This document shows, one piece after another, positions 16,098 through 25,830 of a stretch of DNA of 45,834 bases (its first letter is position 1; the number at the start of each line of letters is the position of its first letter). The position numbers and the translations under genes were made by a program. This DNA comes from Oligoflexia bacterium (lineage in GTDB: Bacteria > Bdellovibrionota > UBA1018 > CAIPTA01), in NCBI GenBank assembly GCA_903867855.1, contig CAIPTA010000149.1, forward strand, positions 1 to 45,834, read 5' to 3'. The notes below the pieces were generated by a model, which saw only the letters and a program-made list of their open reading frames with translations, was not told the DNA's origin and searched no databases.

Positions 16098-17837
16098 ATG
16101 AAGCCTGGAGTTGTATTTTTTTCCCATAGTTCGCAGGGCTTTTCTTGGCTATTTCTCGCCTTCTTCCTATGTCTCACTTATCTACCATTTCTAGGCGGAA
16201 GAGTGATGCGTCCTGCTGGGGACGATAAAGTATACGTTTCTCAAGCCATCGAAATGGCCCAACATGGCCAATGGTTCATGCAGCGCTTAGGCAATGAGCC
16301 AAATTATTTTAAAGGTCCACTTCACTATATATTGCTGCGAGTGGGAATGAAGCTATTCGGCGATAGCATGTGGGCCACTACCTACATGAACTTATTTTTT
16401 CTTCTGCTTGGTGCGATTAGCCTCGGAGCGATCGTGCATCGAAACATGCGAGAGTTTGAGGGCTGGAGCTTCTGGGTGGGAGTGGCCTTTGCCTTGAACG
16501 CGGGGATTTTCGCTCACACTTTTGCGAGTCAAATGGAAGTAGAGGCGGCCGGGTTGTTCGCTTTCGGGCTCTATCTTTTGGATCGTGCAGGCCCGGGAGC
16601 GGCTGATCTGCGCTTCTGGTTAGTGGCAGGGATTGTAGGTTGGGTGAAATCTCCCTTGCATAGCGCATTGCTTGGAAGTACTGCGCTTATTTTTTGGGCG
16701 TGGAATCGAGAACTCCTGCCTCGCCTAAAAAGTTTCAGTGCCTGGCGAGCCGTACTATTCGGAGTGATCGTTTGTATCCTTGGGTATTTGCCTGCCATTC
16801 TTTTTGACCGAGAAAATTTCATCAACGCGTATGTATTCCGTGAAAATCTTTGGAAGCCGGCAAATGGAACCTCGTGGTGGTATCCAGTGCTGCCTTTCTT
16901 CACCTACTCACTTTTCCCCTGGATGCTTCCTGCCTTCGTGGCCTACTTCGATGGGATCACTCGTTTCTTTCGCAAACAGCGCATGATTCGCACCACCAAG
17001 GGTTCCCGCAGAGTTTTATTGCTCGGAATTGCCTTGCTCATTCCAACGGTGATCTTTTTCTCCGCTCATCCTTATCGCGGACAAAATTATGATCTCCCAG
17101 CCATGGGCGGACTTGTGCTCGTGATCTGTTCCATCTGGGCCACACGCGCGCAATCTTGGACGGGATTCTACGCTCTTGCCATGGCGACAACCGCATTACT
17201 CATGATGGCGGTTCCGGTGCTGCTCAGTTTGGCGGTAAAAAACTTTGATCCAATGCCCTATTGGTGGCCAAGCTGGCAACTCGCCGCGATTTGGATTGGC
17301 TTGTTTATGGCAGCTCGTGGATTTTGGCGAGAAGGGGTAACCTTGGGGCAAGTGCGACCAGGTTCGATGTCTCGCCGGGTAATTTATTTATTTGTGGCCA
17401 TTAGCACCCTGCTTACCACTATCGGCGAGAGAGAGATGATCGACATTCGCGATCGGCTCTACCAAGCGCAGAAAAACTCTGAACTTGTGCATATGAGTTA
17501 CTATAATCTTCAGAAGAATATTTGGTGCGAATGGGGATATTTGAATTTTATGATTCCCTATCCAGTGCGTGGGCTGAATACCGATTCAGACTTACGCGAT
17601 GCGGTAGAGCATCATGAGCTCATCCTTGTGCCAGGGGATGAGTGGTTGGCGGATATGGATGCGAAACTCCATAAGCTATACCCTAACTTTAGCTATGCTG
17701 AGAAAACCCCTTGGCGACGCTGGAAAACAAAGGGAAAAAATGCGGAAGGCGTGCCTCTTTGGAAAGCCGCCTGGGATAAGCACGACATTAGCTTACTTGA
17801 GAAAAACTTCTATATGGTACAGGTAAAACCCAATTGA
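16098..17837 (+). CDS. ArnT-like (GT83/PMT) membrane glycosyltransferase
   Basis: A roughly 579-residue inner-membrane enzyme with a dozen hydrophobic segments. The N-terminal pattern resembles ArnT: an acidic pair (AGDDKVY), a helix ending in GQWFMQRLGNEPNYF and KGPLHYILL, the equivalents of the ArnT catalytic and substrate loop. ArnT moves aminoarabinose from undecaprenyl phosphate to lipid A; here the sugar and acceptor are unknown. I use ATG 16098 because AAGGA lies just upstream; the longer frame begins with TTG 16071 inside the previous gene. It lies in a cluster with another GT-C enzyme and a small membrane protein, pointing to a shared glycan pathway. Confidence 0.8.
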   Translation: MKPGVVFFSHSSQGFSWLFLAFFLCLTYLPFLGGRVMRPAGDDKVYVSQAIEMAQHGQWFMQRLGNEPNYFKGPLHYILLRVGMKLFGDSMWATTYMNLFFLLLGAISLGAIVHRNMREFEGWSFWVGVAFALNAGIFAHTFASQMEVEAAGLFAFGLYLLDRAGPGAADLRFWLVAGIVGWVKSPLHSALLGSTALIFWAWNRELLPRLKSFSAWRAVLFGVIVCILGYLPAILFDRENFINAYVFRENLWKPANGTSWWYPVLPFFTYSLFPWMLPAFVAYFDGITRFFRKQRMIRTTKGSRRVLLLGIALLIPTVIFFSAHPYRGQNYDLPAMGGLVLVICSIWATRAQSWTGFYALAMATTALLMMAVPVLLSLAVKNFDPMPYWWPSWQLAAIWIGLFMAARGFWREGVTLGQVRPGSMSRRVIYLFVAISTLLTTIGEREMIDIRDRLYQAQKNSELVHMSYYNLQKNIWCEWGYLNFMIPYPVRGLNTDSDLRDAVEHHELILVPGDEWLADMDAKLHKLYPNFSYAEKTPWRRWKTKGKNAEGVPLWKAAWDKHDISLLEKNFYMVQVKPN

Positions 17838-17878
17838 GTTTCCATGTGCGCTAGAGTAGAATTTGCGAAGAGGAAATT

Positions 17879-18049
17879 ATGAACGAAGAGAATCAATCCA
17901 AACCAGTTGTGTTTTACCTACTCATGGGCTTTTTGGCGATACTCGTGAGTTTTATCGGCTATAATTTTGGTGGCGTGCTCGGAGCATGCATCGGTTTCTT
18001 CTTCAGCAGCGTAGTGAATATTTACGCACTTCAAATTAAGCTCGATTAG
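17879..18049 (+). CDS. Small membrane protein (56 residues)
   Basis: A short gene preceded by AGAGGA at good spacing. After a charged, cytoplasm-like start (MNEENQSK) it has two hydrophobic segments rich in Gly and aromatic residues (VVFYLLMGFLAILVSFIGY and GACIGFFFSSVVNIYAL). It probably forms a helical hairpin in the inner membrane. It follows the ArnT-like enzyme by 41 bases on the same strand and could be an accessory subunit. It ends eight bases from the convergent HIT gene. Confidence 0.65.
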   Translation: MNEENQSKPVVFYLLMGFLAILVSFIGYNFGGVLGACIGFFFSSVVNIYALQIKLD

Positions 18050-18057
18050 TGCCGCAC

Positions 18058-18447
18058 CTAGAGTAGGGCCAAAATTCTTTTCTGCATTTCTTGCATTTCA
18101 GAGGTGCTGAGTTGTTTCGCCTTCTGAAAATTCAAATCACCGTGCGCCCACATCGGCACCAAATGATAATGAAAGTGTGGCACATCCCAGCCAAGAATAA
18201 TGGTGCCAACTCGCTTGCAGTTCGTGGCCGCTTGAATTGGCTTCGCTAGTAGCTTCGCCGTTTTAAAAACAGCGGAATAGTAAGGCTCTGGCACATCGGC
18301 GAAATAGTCGATTTCGATCTTTGGTACCACAAGGGCATGGCCTGCAGAGATCGGCTGAATATCGAGAAAAGCAAATGTATGTTCATCTTCAAAGAGCTTA
18401 TAGCTTGGAATTTCACCCACAATAATTTTTGAAAAGATCGAAGCCAT
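18058..18447 (-). CDS. HIT family nucleotide hydrolase
   Basis: A 129-residue cytoplasmic histidine-triad protein. The triad is intact as VPHFHYHLVP (His91, His93, His95), and the N-terminal FSKIIVGEIPSYKLFED and SAGHALVVPK motifs match the HinT-like branch, which hydrolyses adenosine phosphoramidates and related nucleotides. The start is ten bases after the lysA stop and has AAGGGG upstream, so it is the last gene of the tex-lysA operon. The physiological substrate is not known from sequence. Confidence 0.9.
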   Translation of the reverse strand: MASIFSKIIVGEIPSYKLFEDEHTFAFLDIQPISAGHALVVPKIEIDYFADVPEPYYSAVFKTAKLLAKPIQAATNCKRVGTIILGWDVPHFHYHLVPMWAHGDLNFQKAKQLSTSEMQEMQKRILALL

Positions 18448-18456
18448 AAAATCCCC

Positions 18457-19677
18457 TTATCGAACTTCTCTTCCCGCGCGGAAAAATAGCTGCTCCGGCA
18501 GCTCATGTTCATTATATTGGCTGGCCATGGTGAATCCGTAGGCACCTGCATCGGCGACGGCTAAAAATTCTCCCGCAAAAATCTCTGGCAAGTCACGATT
18601 TTTTCCGAGCACATCGGAACTTTCGCAAATTGGTCCCACAATATCATATTGTTTTATAGATCTTTGAGGATGATCCAAGAGGGGAAGAATACGATGATAG
18701 GCCTGATAAAGTGCCGGACGAATCAAGTGATGAATCCCCATGTCGGAGATGAGAAAATTCTTATACGGAGTTTCCTTCACGTACTGCACTTCACCCACTA
18801 ATGTTCCACTGGAGGCCACGAATACTCGTCCTGGCTCACACAGAATATTTCCTTTTAAACCGCCAAGTTCCTGGCTAATCATGGCGCCATACTCTTGGAG
18901 CAGTGAAATTTCTTTCGAGGGGATCTCATGATTTTCTTGGTAGGGAATACCTAAACCACCACCCACATCAAAGCTTTCCATGGCATGGCCTTCGTCTAGA
19001 AAAGATTGATACACGGCGAGCGTTTTTCGGATAGCGGCAGAGAAGGGGGCAAGCTCCCGAATCTGAGAGCCGATATGCATGGTGATTCCCACGAGATTCA
19101 AGTGATCTTTATGTTCCCTTAGGAGCGCACGAAGCTTGGGAAGAAAACTTTCATCCATCCCAAACTTATTTTCACGAAAGCCTGTGGTGATATAGGGATG
19201 CGTTTTAGGATCCACATCGGGATTCATGCGAAAGGCGATACGCGTTTTTTTCTTTAACGCTTTTGCCGTAGCTGCGATGCGCTCTAATTCTTGAGGACTC
19301 TCCACATTGATTTGTCCGAGCTCGGAGCTAACGGCGAGCTGAATCTCTTCCCGAGTTTTTCCTACCCCGGAAAAAATAATATTTCGAGCCGAGAAGCCAG
19401 CTTTCAGTGCTTTACGAACTTCACCGCCAGAAACTACATCCACGCCGAGACCTTCTTCTTGAAATAAGCGCAAGATGGGCTCGGCCGCATTGGCCTTCAT
19501 GGCATAGTGAGTTTTTAGATTTTTGGGCGCTGCCGATTTTAGAGCCTGCACCCGAGAGAGCATGGCGTCTAAGTCGTAGGCGTAGAAGGGAGCGTGTCGA
19601 ACTTTTGCCAAGGGGAATAAGGGGTAGAAATTTTTTTCCCCTAAGCAAAGCTCACGATCGCGATAGTGCAAACCCAT
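18457..19677 (-). CDS. lysA: Diaminopimelate decarboxylase LysA
   Basis: A 406-residue PLP-dependent enzyme converting meso-diaminopimelate to lysine, the final step of lysine synthesis. The PLP lysine is in HYAMKAN (Lys61). The fold-III barrel motifs HIGSQI, GGGLGIPY and CEPGRVFVASSG are present, and CESSDVLGKNRDLP supplies the active-site Cys-Glu from the second subunit. Length is normal. The start codon is three bases after the tex stop, implying coupled expression; the pairing with Tex appears incidental rather than functional. Confidence 0.95.
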   Translation of the reverse strand: MGLHYRDRELCLGEKNFYPLFPLAKVRHAPFYAYDLDAMLSRVQALKSAAPKNLKTHYAMKANAAEPILRLFQEEGLGVDVVSGGEVRKALKAGFSARNIIFSGVGKTREEIQLAVSSELGQINVESPQELERIAATAKALKKKTRIAFRMNPDVDPKTHPYITTGFRENKFGMDESFLPKLRALLREHKDHLNLVGITMHIGSQIRELAPFSAAIRKTLAVYQSFLDEGHAMESFDVGGGLGIPYQENHEIPSKEISLLQEYGAMISQELGGLKGNILCEPGRVFVASSGTLVGEVQYVKETPYKNFLISDMGIHHLIRPALYQAYHRILPLLDHPQRSIKQYDIVGPICESSDVLGKNRDLPEIFAGEFLAVADAGAYGFTMASQYNEHELPEQLFFRAGREVR

Positions 19678-19680
19678 GGA

Positions 19681-22269
19681 TTATTGCTTTTCTTTGTCTT
19701 TCAGCATGCTCGCAAGGTTAGCAAAAGGATTGAAGGTAACCACTTGGGCCTTGGAAGGTAGGCGTGGTCCCGCCTTCTTCGAGTATTCATCGTCGAGTTT
19801 CACGATCGCACCAGTTTTTGGATCGCGATTTGGCTTCTTCGGCTTCTTCGGTTCTTTTGGAGCGGAATCAGCACGTTGTTCTCCGCGGTGAGGGCGGCGA
19901 TCGTCGCGGCGCGGACGCCGTGGATGTTCACCTTCCATACCAGGAGCAGCTTGTTGCGCGCCATCCACCGGTGCAGCAGCGCCAGGAGCAGGGCGACGAT
20001 CTTCTCTTGGACGGCGTGGAGGTCTGCGCTCACCCGTAGCACCAGCTGGACGTTCTCGTCGCTGACGTTGCGGAGGCTTATTCGCTGGATCACGCATGGT
20101 GAGCGAGATTTGTTTCTTCTCTTCGTTCACATTCGACACAAAAACTGTTACCTGATCCCCAGGGAACAAGGATTCATGGGGATTTTTGGCGAGAGATCCT
20201 AGCTCCGAGATATGCACTAGGCCATCTTGCTCGATCCCGAGATCTACGAAAGTGCCGAAGCTCGTTACATTGGTAACGATACCACGATAGGCCACATCTC
20301 GCTTGAGGTCTGCGATCGTTTTGAGATCTGGATTATGCTCCACATGCTCGAAGGGTCCGCGTGGATCTTCGCCAAGGTGCTTTAGTTCATAGGCAATATT
20401 TGCTGCTACATGAGCTCCAAACTTTTCAGTGATAGCTTTCTCTGCTTCTTCTACTGCGGTAGGAGAAGAAATAAACTCATAGAACATAGGGTGAACAAAG
20501 CTATTCTCCAGCGGATTTGCAGCGCCTGGAATTTTTAAGAAACCAGCGGCAAAGCGGAAGGCTTTTTCACTCATGCCAGCCAGTTTTTTCAACTGCTCAC
20601 GAGAGGTGAAGGCGCCTTCTTTTTCACGATGCTGCACAATGGACTTTGCAATATCAATATTGAGACCAGCCACGCGAGAAAGTACAAAAGTAGGCGCGGT
20701 ATTCACATCTACACCAGTGAAATTCACACAGAACTCAATTGTTTCCTGCAAAGCATGGCGAAGCTGGCCCTGGTTCACTTCATGCTGAAGTTCGCCGAGA
20801 CTGAAAAACTTCGTTTCCAACCGAAGTAGCGCCGAAAGAGGATCCTGCAAATAGCGACCCACGAAAACGGCTCTTCTCGTGTTTAGATCGAGCTCAGGAA
20901 ATTCTTCCTTCGCCACAGGGCTGGAAGCATAAATATTTGCGCTATGCTCATGCACAGAAACGATAGGAAGTTCTTTTCCAGCGCTAGCAAGGATAGAGCG
21001 GAAACTATCGCGCACTTCTTTCGCTCGTGAACCATGGGCTACTGCAATCGCTTGCACATGAAGGTTCTCGATGGATTTTAAGAATTCCTCTTTCATGGAA
21101 TCCGTGGCTTCTTCGAGCTTGAAGTTCAAATGCACGAGGAACTTGCCATCTTTATCGAGAAGAGCGAGCGCACAGGGATGCTGGGCAGATCCAGGATCAA
21201 TTCCGAGCACAGCTTTAGCGCCGAAGGCAGGATGGAGCAGCTTCTTCTGCAGATTTTCTGCCATCACTTCGATCACATGCTTTTCTGCTTCTTCTTTGAG
21301 TTCACGATGCGCTTCATTTTCCATCACCGTATACACATTGCCCTTCAAGGCAAGGCGAGCAGCATGTTGCAGAAGTTCTGCACCCATTGCTTCTTTATGA
21401 GGACAGGCGAACTCTTCAAATTTTTCTAGTAGCACGCCCTCATCAGGACGTTCAAAAGAAAGCGCTAGTTCATCTTCCATCCAACCACGGCGCATCGCCA
21501 AGTAGCGATGGCTAGCATTGCTTTTTTTCAAAGAACCGATTGGCTCTTGGTACTCAAAATACTTGGAATACTTAGAGTTGGCTTTTGCCTTTGGGCCTTT
21601 GGTGGCGCGAATCTTACTGCGACGAAGCACAGTGCCGCGCACGAGAGTGCGCAGTTCAAAATTTTCGGCAATTCGTTCTACAAAAATATCGCCGACGCCT
21701 TTTAAAACGGATTCTACGTTTGCGAACTTGGTATCGGCTTTTACGAAGGCTTCGGCCTTTTGCTCAAGGGTCTCACCAGCAATCTCGGAAGGAGTTTGGC
21801 CGTGGGCCTTGTCCCAAATATAATCTGCAAGTGGCAGAAGACCCGCTTCACGAGCGGCAAGCCCAAGGCTCTGGCGCTTCAACTTGAAAGGAGCATAGAG
21901 ATCTTCCAAGCGATCAAGGTCAGTGCTGCGTTCGATCGTATTTTTCAGCTCAGGAGTTAACTTGCCTTGCGCTTGAATCTCTTGAAGCAAATATTGTTGC
22001 TTCTTATGAATTTCTTCCCAGGTGGTTTTTGCTTCCATCAAACGATAGAGATCGCGAGTACGTAAATTTTCGATCGCATCTTTTTGGAAGAAGGCCACGA
22101 AAGGCACCGGGGCGCCTTCATTGAGGAGCTTCATCGCTTCCCGGAGGGATCGCATGCTGTGCTGTGGATTTTGGCGCTTCAACCAAAACTCAAAGGGCGA
22201 TTCTGCCTTCACATCATTTTTGTGTTCAGGAACTTTTACTTCGTCAGCTGTTGTTACTTCGTTTTCCAT
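19681..22269 (-). CDS. tex: Tex-like transcription accessory protein with S1 domain and Arg/Pro-rich tail
   Basis: An 862-residue nucleic-acid-binding protein. In order: Tex N-terminal region (VPFVAFFQKDAIENL, DLYAPFKLKRQSLGLAAREAG), the YqgF/RNase-H-like domain (VLGIDPGSAQHPCALALL), the double helix-hairpin-helix region (LSRVAGLNIDIAKSIV) and an S1 RNA-binding domain (GIVTNVTSFGTFVDLG ... GLVHISELG). About 150 further residues form an Arg/Pro-rich disordered tail that ends in FNPFANLASMLKD; E. coli Tex lacks such a long tail. ATG 22269 is preferred, with AAGGA seven bases upstream, over TTG 22284. Family members tune transcription and stress or virulence gene expression. Confidence 0.9.
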   Translation of the reverse strand: MENEVTTADEVKVPEHKNDVKAESPFEFWLKRQNPQHSMRSLREAMKLLNEGAPVPFVAFFQKDAIENLRTRDLYRLMEAKTTWEEIHKKQQYLLQEIQAQGKLTPELKNTIERSTDLDRLEDLYAPFKLKRQSLGLAAREAGLLPLADYIWDKAHGQTPSEIAGETLEQKAEAFVKADTKFANVESVLKGVGDIFVERIAENFELRTLVRGTVLRRSKIRATKGPKAKANSKYSKYFEYQEPIGSLKKSNASHRYLAMRRGWMEDELALSFERPDEGVLLEKFEEFACPHKEAMGAELLQHAARLALKGNVYTVMENEAHRELKEEAEKHVIEVMAENLQKKLLHPAFGAKAVLGIDPGSAQHPCALALLDKDGKFLVHLNFKLEEATDSMKEEFLKSIENLHVQAIAVAHGSRAKEVRDSFRSILASAGKELPIVSVHEHSANIYASSPVAKEEFPELDLNTRRAVFVGRYLQDPLSALLRLETKFFSLGELQHEVNQGQLRHALQETIEFCVNFTGVDVNTAPTFVLSRVAGLNIDIAKSIVQHREKEGAFTSREQLKKLAGMSEKAFRFAAGFLKIPGAANPLENSFVHPMFYEFISSPTAVEEAEKAITEKFGAHVAANIAYELKHLGEDPRGPFEHVEHNPDLKTIADLKRDVAYRGIVTNVTSFGTFVDLGIEQDGLVHISELGSLAKNPHESLFPGDQVTVFVSNVNEEKKQISLTMRDPANKPPQRQRRERPAGATGERRPPRRPREDRRPAPGAAAPVDGAQQAAPGMEGEHPRRPRRDDRRPHRGEQRADSAPKEPKKPKKPNRDPKTGAIVKLDDEYSKKAGPRLPSKAQVVTFNPFANLASMLKDKEKQ

Positions 22270-22288
22270 CGCGAGTCCTTCCAAGTTC

Positions 22289-23164
22289 CTATTTTTCTAC
22301 TATAGACGCAGTACCAATAGCAATGAGTCGTAGCTGATCAAGACTAGGATCTCGATGTTCTTCTTCCGTATGACACTGCAAATGGATACCAAGTACGGCA
22401 TTTGCGCCCAGAGTCAACGCCTGCCGTTGCAATTCGCCACAAAGCTCACGGAATATTTTTGCAAATGTCGAGCTCGCAAATTGGCTGGACGAGGTGCGTT
22501 GCATCTTTTTTAGCTCTCGATCCACTTCCTGCTGCAAATCTTCTTCTTTGAAAAATCTTCGCGAGAGACTCTGGTGAGCTGTGACCAATCCTAGCGATTG
22601 CATCTGAGTGAATTGCGGCAACTGCTCGCTGGTAAGCAACATAACTTCGGGGGCGGAATCAGGCAGAGAAACAGCGGGTGCTCCCTCAGCCTGGTGGCCG
22701 GGTGTTTCTTGATTTTCAGAAAATGCGGGTTCCACATTGGGCCATTGCATGGCCGCTTTTACAGAAAAACCAGCAGCGAGCAGCCATTGCATGAGCTGCA
22801 CAGCTTCTGCTTCCTGTAAGCGCGGGATCAGCGTTCGGGGAAAGTGGGGCGCTAACTCTAGCTTCCAGGCATTGAAGAGTTCTTTCAAGTGGTTTACTTG
22901 GCTTTCCTGCTGCATTTCAATCTGCAAGCTAACCGTGGGAATCTCCTCGTTTGGAGTCGTCACCGCGGATTCAATAGGATCGCCAAGCAAAGCTTCCGTT
23001 TGCTGCACTTGTTCTTGAAGAAACTCTTCCGTATTAGGATTCTCTTCCGCCGCAGCTTCTTCTGAAACTGCTGCTTCAGCTTCCGAGGAGAACTCCTGGG
23101 GCGGAGCTTCCGGATGTTCTTCGGATAGTAGAGAAACGCTTTCGTTTTCGTTCTCGCCGTTCAT
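22289..23164 (-). CDS. Protein with acidic N-terminal region and C-terminal YbjQ-like domain
   Basis: A 291-residue protein. The first 85 residues are strongly acidic and low in complexity (runs of Glu, Ala, Gln), the middle has a predicted helical segment, and the last 100 residues match the YbjQ (UPF0145) fold: LTSEQLPQFTQMQSLGLVTAH, then LQRQALTLGANAVLGIHLQC and a final beta strand ending in IAIGTASIVEK. YbjQ proteins form pentamers; their role is unclear. The start at 23164 lies eight bases after the secA stop and has AAGG upstream; a longer frame starting inside secA is unlikely. It has no export signal. The pairing with secA may be conserved or incidental. Confidence 0.7.
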   Translation of the reverse strand: MNGENENESVSLLSEEHPEAPPQEFSSEAEAAVSEEAAAEENPNTEEFLQEQVQQTEALLGDPIESAVTTPNEEIPTVSLQIEMQQESQVNHLKELFNAWKLELAPHFPRTLIPRLQEAEAVQLMQWLLAAGFSVKAAMQWPNVEPAFSENQETPGHQAEGAPAVSLPDSAPEVMLLTSEQLPQFTQMQSLGLVTAHQSLSRRFFKEEDLQQEVDRELKKMQRTSSSQFASSTFAKIFRELCGELQRQALTLGANAVLGIHLQCHTEEEHRDPSLDQLRLIAIGTASIVEK

Positions 23165-23172
23165 GCTTCCCT

Positions 23173-25809
23173 TTAGCGTCCGTGGCAGTTCTTGAATTTT
23201 TTGCCACTGCCACAGTGACATGGATCATTGCGACCGATTTTATCCTCAGCGCGAGTAGGTTCTTTTACCGGAGCCGTTTCATCGCCATGATGCATTTGCA
23301 TTGGAATTTTCTTCTGTTGAATTTCTTCGATACGCTCTAGCTGCGCCTCTGCTTGTTGCGGCTGCGGTGCTAATTGAACGTGGAAAATCTTGCCCACAGA
23401 ATCCTGCTTAATTTGAGCGTCCATCATCTTGAACATCTCAAAAGATTCTTTTTTGTAGGCAATCAAAGGATCCACTTGAGCATAGCCACGAAGGCCAATG
23501 CCTTCACGCAAGTGATCCATATTGAGCAAATGATCTTTCCACAATTGATCGATGGTGGAGAGGGTGAACATTTTTTCCACTTCCGGAAGGAAGGGGCCTA
23601 GCTCTTGCGATTTTTCATTGTAGCGGGCGAGTAATTTTGCCGCTATCGCATCTCGCAGACCTTTTACTGTTGGCTCTGCGATATCAGCTTCTTTCACTTC
23701 CATATTTGGATTGAAAATGGATTTGAGGGTGGTGTTCAGTTCGGAAAGCTGCCAATCCGAGATGGGGTGTTTTTCGATTGCATAGTCAATCGCCAGGCCT
23801 TCAGCCAAGAAATCCATGAACTCCATAATGAGATCGCGCTGGTTTTGTGCACTCAGGATCTCTTTACGAAGGCCATAGATGATCTTGCGCTGTTGATTCA
23901 TCACATCATCGTATTGCAAGAGATGTTTACGAATATCAAAATGGTGACCTTCTACTTTTTTCTGCGCATTCTCGATCGCTTTGGATAGCCATGGGTGCTC
24001 AATCGGCTCATCCGCCTCTAAGCTGCCACCCATCAAATTTTTGATGCGATCGCCGCCGAAAATGCGGAAGAGATCGTCTTCCAGGGATAGGAAGAAGCGC
24101 GATTCACCGGGATCGCCTTGACGACCGGCACGACCGCGCAATTGGTTATCAATACGACGGCTCTCATGGCGTTCCGTACCGATGATATAGAGACCACCAG
24201 CGCCGCGAACCACATCTTTTTCTTTATCGCACTGCTCTTTGCATTTTTTGAGCACTTCTGCATAGCTAGGATCCGCTTCATCGATTTGGGATTTCGCCAA
24301 AAACTCTGGGTTACCACCCAACAAAATATCCGTTCCGCGGCCTGCCATGTTGGTAGCGATGGTTACAGCGCCTGCTTTACCTGCCTGTGCGATAATCTCT
24401 GCTTCCCGCTCATGGTGTTTCGCGTTCAAAACATTGTGAGTGATATTGTGTTTCTTAAGGGCGCGAGAGAGGCGCTCACTTTTTTCAATCGAGATAGTTC
24501 CCACTAGCACCGGCTGCTGTTTTTCGTGAGCACGCTTGATCTCTTTCACAATCGCGTTAAATTTCGACTCTTCATCTTTATAGATGAGATCGTTTTGGTC
24601 CGTGCGGTGAATGGATTTATTGGTTGGGATCACCACCACATCAAGCTTATAAATATTTTTAAATTCTGTGGCTTCCGTATCGGCAGTACCCGTCATACCG
24701 GCCAATTTTTTATACATACGGAAGAAGTTTTGGAAGGTAATGCTCGCGAGAGTTTGATTCTCGTTTTCGATATCCACTTTTTCTTTGGCTTCTACGGCCT
24801 GGTGCAAACCATCCGACCAACGACGGCCCGGCATGATACGGCCAGTGAACTCATCCACGATCACCACTTTGCCATCGCGGATTACATAGTCTACATCCAC
24901 TTTAAAAATGGCGTGGGCCTTCAAGGCTTGCTGCACGTGGTGCAGAGTTTCGATGTGCACAGGATCGTAGAGGTTAGGGATTTTGAGGAGTTCTTCTACT
25001 TTGGCAATTCCGGCTTCATTGAGCGAAGCCGATTTTGCCTTTTCGTCGATCACGAAATGTTCCACATTCTTCAAGTAGGGGATGATGCGATCGATGATGG
25101 CGTATTTGTCGGAATTTTCGTCGGTAGGACCACTGATGATTAGAGGAGTGCGAGATTCATCGATTAGAATGGAATCTACTTCGTCCACAATACAAAAATT
25201 GAGCTGACGTTGCACATAATCTTCCAGGCGGAACTTCATGTTATCGCGAAGATAATCGAAACCGAACTCATTGTTCGTGCCGTAGGTGATATCGCAAGCA
25301 TAGTTTTGCTGACGCTCTTGATCGTTCAAGCCGTGCACGATCACACCAACGGTGAGCCCCAAAAACTTATAGAGGCGACCCATCCAATCCGCATCACGGG
25401 AAGCGAGGTAATCGTTCACAGTGATCACGTGCACGCCATCGCCAGACAAGGCATTCAAATAAACGGCGAGTGTGGCCACCAGAGTTTTTCCTTCTCCCGT
25501 GCGCATTTCCGAAATGCGTCCGCGGTGGAGGGCAACGCCGCCGATCATCTGCACATCGTAGTGGCGCATGCCTAAAGCACGTTGGGCGCCCTCACGACAA
25601 ACAGCAAATGCCTCTGGCAGCAGGGAATCTAGGTGCTCCCCCTTCTTAAAGCGTTCCTTGAACTCCAGGGTTTTTCCACGGAGCTGATCATCGCTCAAAG
25701 TCTTCATCGAGCCTTCAAGCGCGTTAATTTTTTCTACGATCGGGTAGATGGTTTTGAGTTCGCGCTCATTTTGAGTTCCGAATAGTTTCTTGGCAATCGT
25801 GGCTAACAT
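23173..25809 (-). CDS. secA: Preprotein translocase ATPase SecA
   Basis: The 878-residue motor of the Sec pathway, pushing unfolded proteins through SecYEG. Walker A is MRTGEGKT (102-109); [11 protein letters not shown], the DEAD-like [28 protein letters not shown] and [13 protein letters not shown] mark the two helicase folds and the preprotein-binding regions. The C-terminal zinc motif [13 protein letters not shown] that binds SecB and lipids is complete. Normal length. It follows the LytM endopeptidase gene by 21 bases in the same direction. Confidence 0.97.
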   Translation of the reverse strand: MLATIAKKLFGTQNERELKTIYPIVEKINALEGSMKTLSDDQLRGKTLEFKERFKKGEHLDSLLPEAFAVCREGAQRALGMRHYDVQMIGGVALHRGRISEMRTGEGKTLVATLAVYLNALSGDGVHVITVNDYLASRDADWMGRLYKFLGLTVGVIVHGLNDQERQQNYACDITYGTNNEFGFDYLRDNMKFRLEDYVQRQLNFCIVDEVDSILIDESRTPLIISGPTDENSDKYAIIDRIIPYLKNVEHFVIDEKAKSASLNEAGIAKVEELLKIPNLYDPVHIETLHHVQQALKAHAIFKVDVDYVIRDGKVVIVDEFTGRIMPGRRWSDGLHQAVEAKEKVDIENENQTLASITFQNFFRMYKKLAGMTGTADTEATEFKNIYKLDVVVIPTNKSIHRTDQNDLIYKDEESKFNAIVKEIKRAHEKQQPVLVGTISIEKSERLSRALKKHNITHNVLNAKHHEREAEIIAQAGKAGAVTIATNMAGRGTDILLGGNPEFLAKSQIDEADPSYAEVLKKCKEQCDKEKDVVRGAGGLYIIGTERHESRRIDNQLRGRAGRQGDPGESRFFLSLEDDLFRIFGGDRIKNLMGGSLEADEPIEHPWLSKAIENAQKKVEGHHFDIRKHLLQYDDVMNQQRKIIYGLRKEILSAQNQRDLIMEFMDFLAEGLAIDYAIEKHPISDWQLSELNTTLKSIFNPNMEVKEADIAEPTVKGLRDAIAAKLLARYNEKSQELGPFLPEVEKMFTLSTIDQLWKDHLLNMDHLREGIGLRGYAQVDPLIAYKKESFEMFKMMDAQIKQDSVGKIFHVQLAPQPQQAEAQLERIEEIQQKKIPMQMHHGDETAPVKEPTRAEDKIGRNDPCHCGSGKKFKNCHGR

Positions 25810-25830
25810 GTTTGCTTTATCCTCTTCCGA

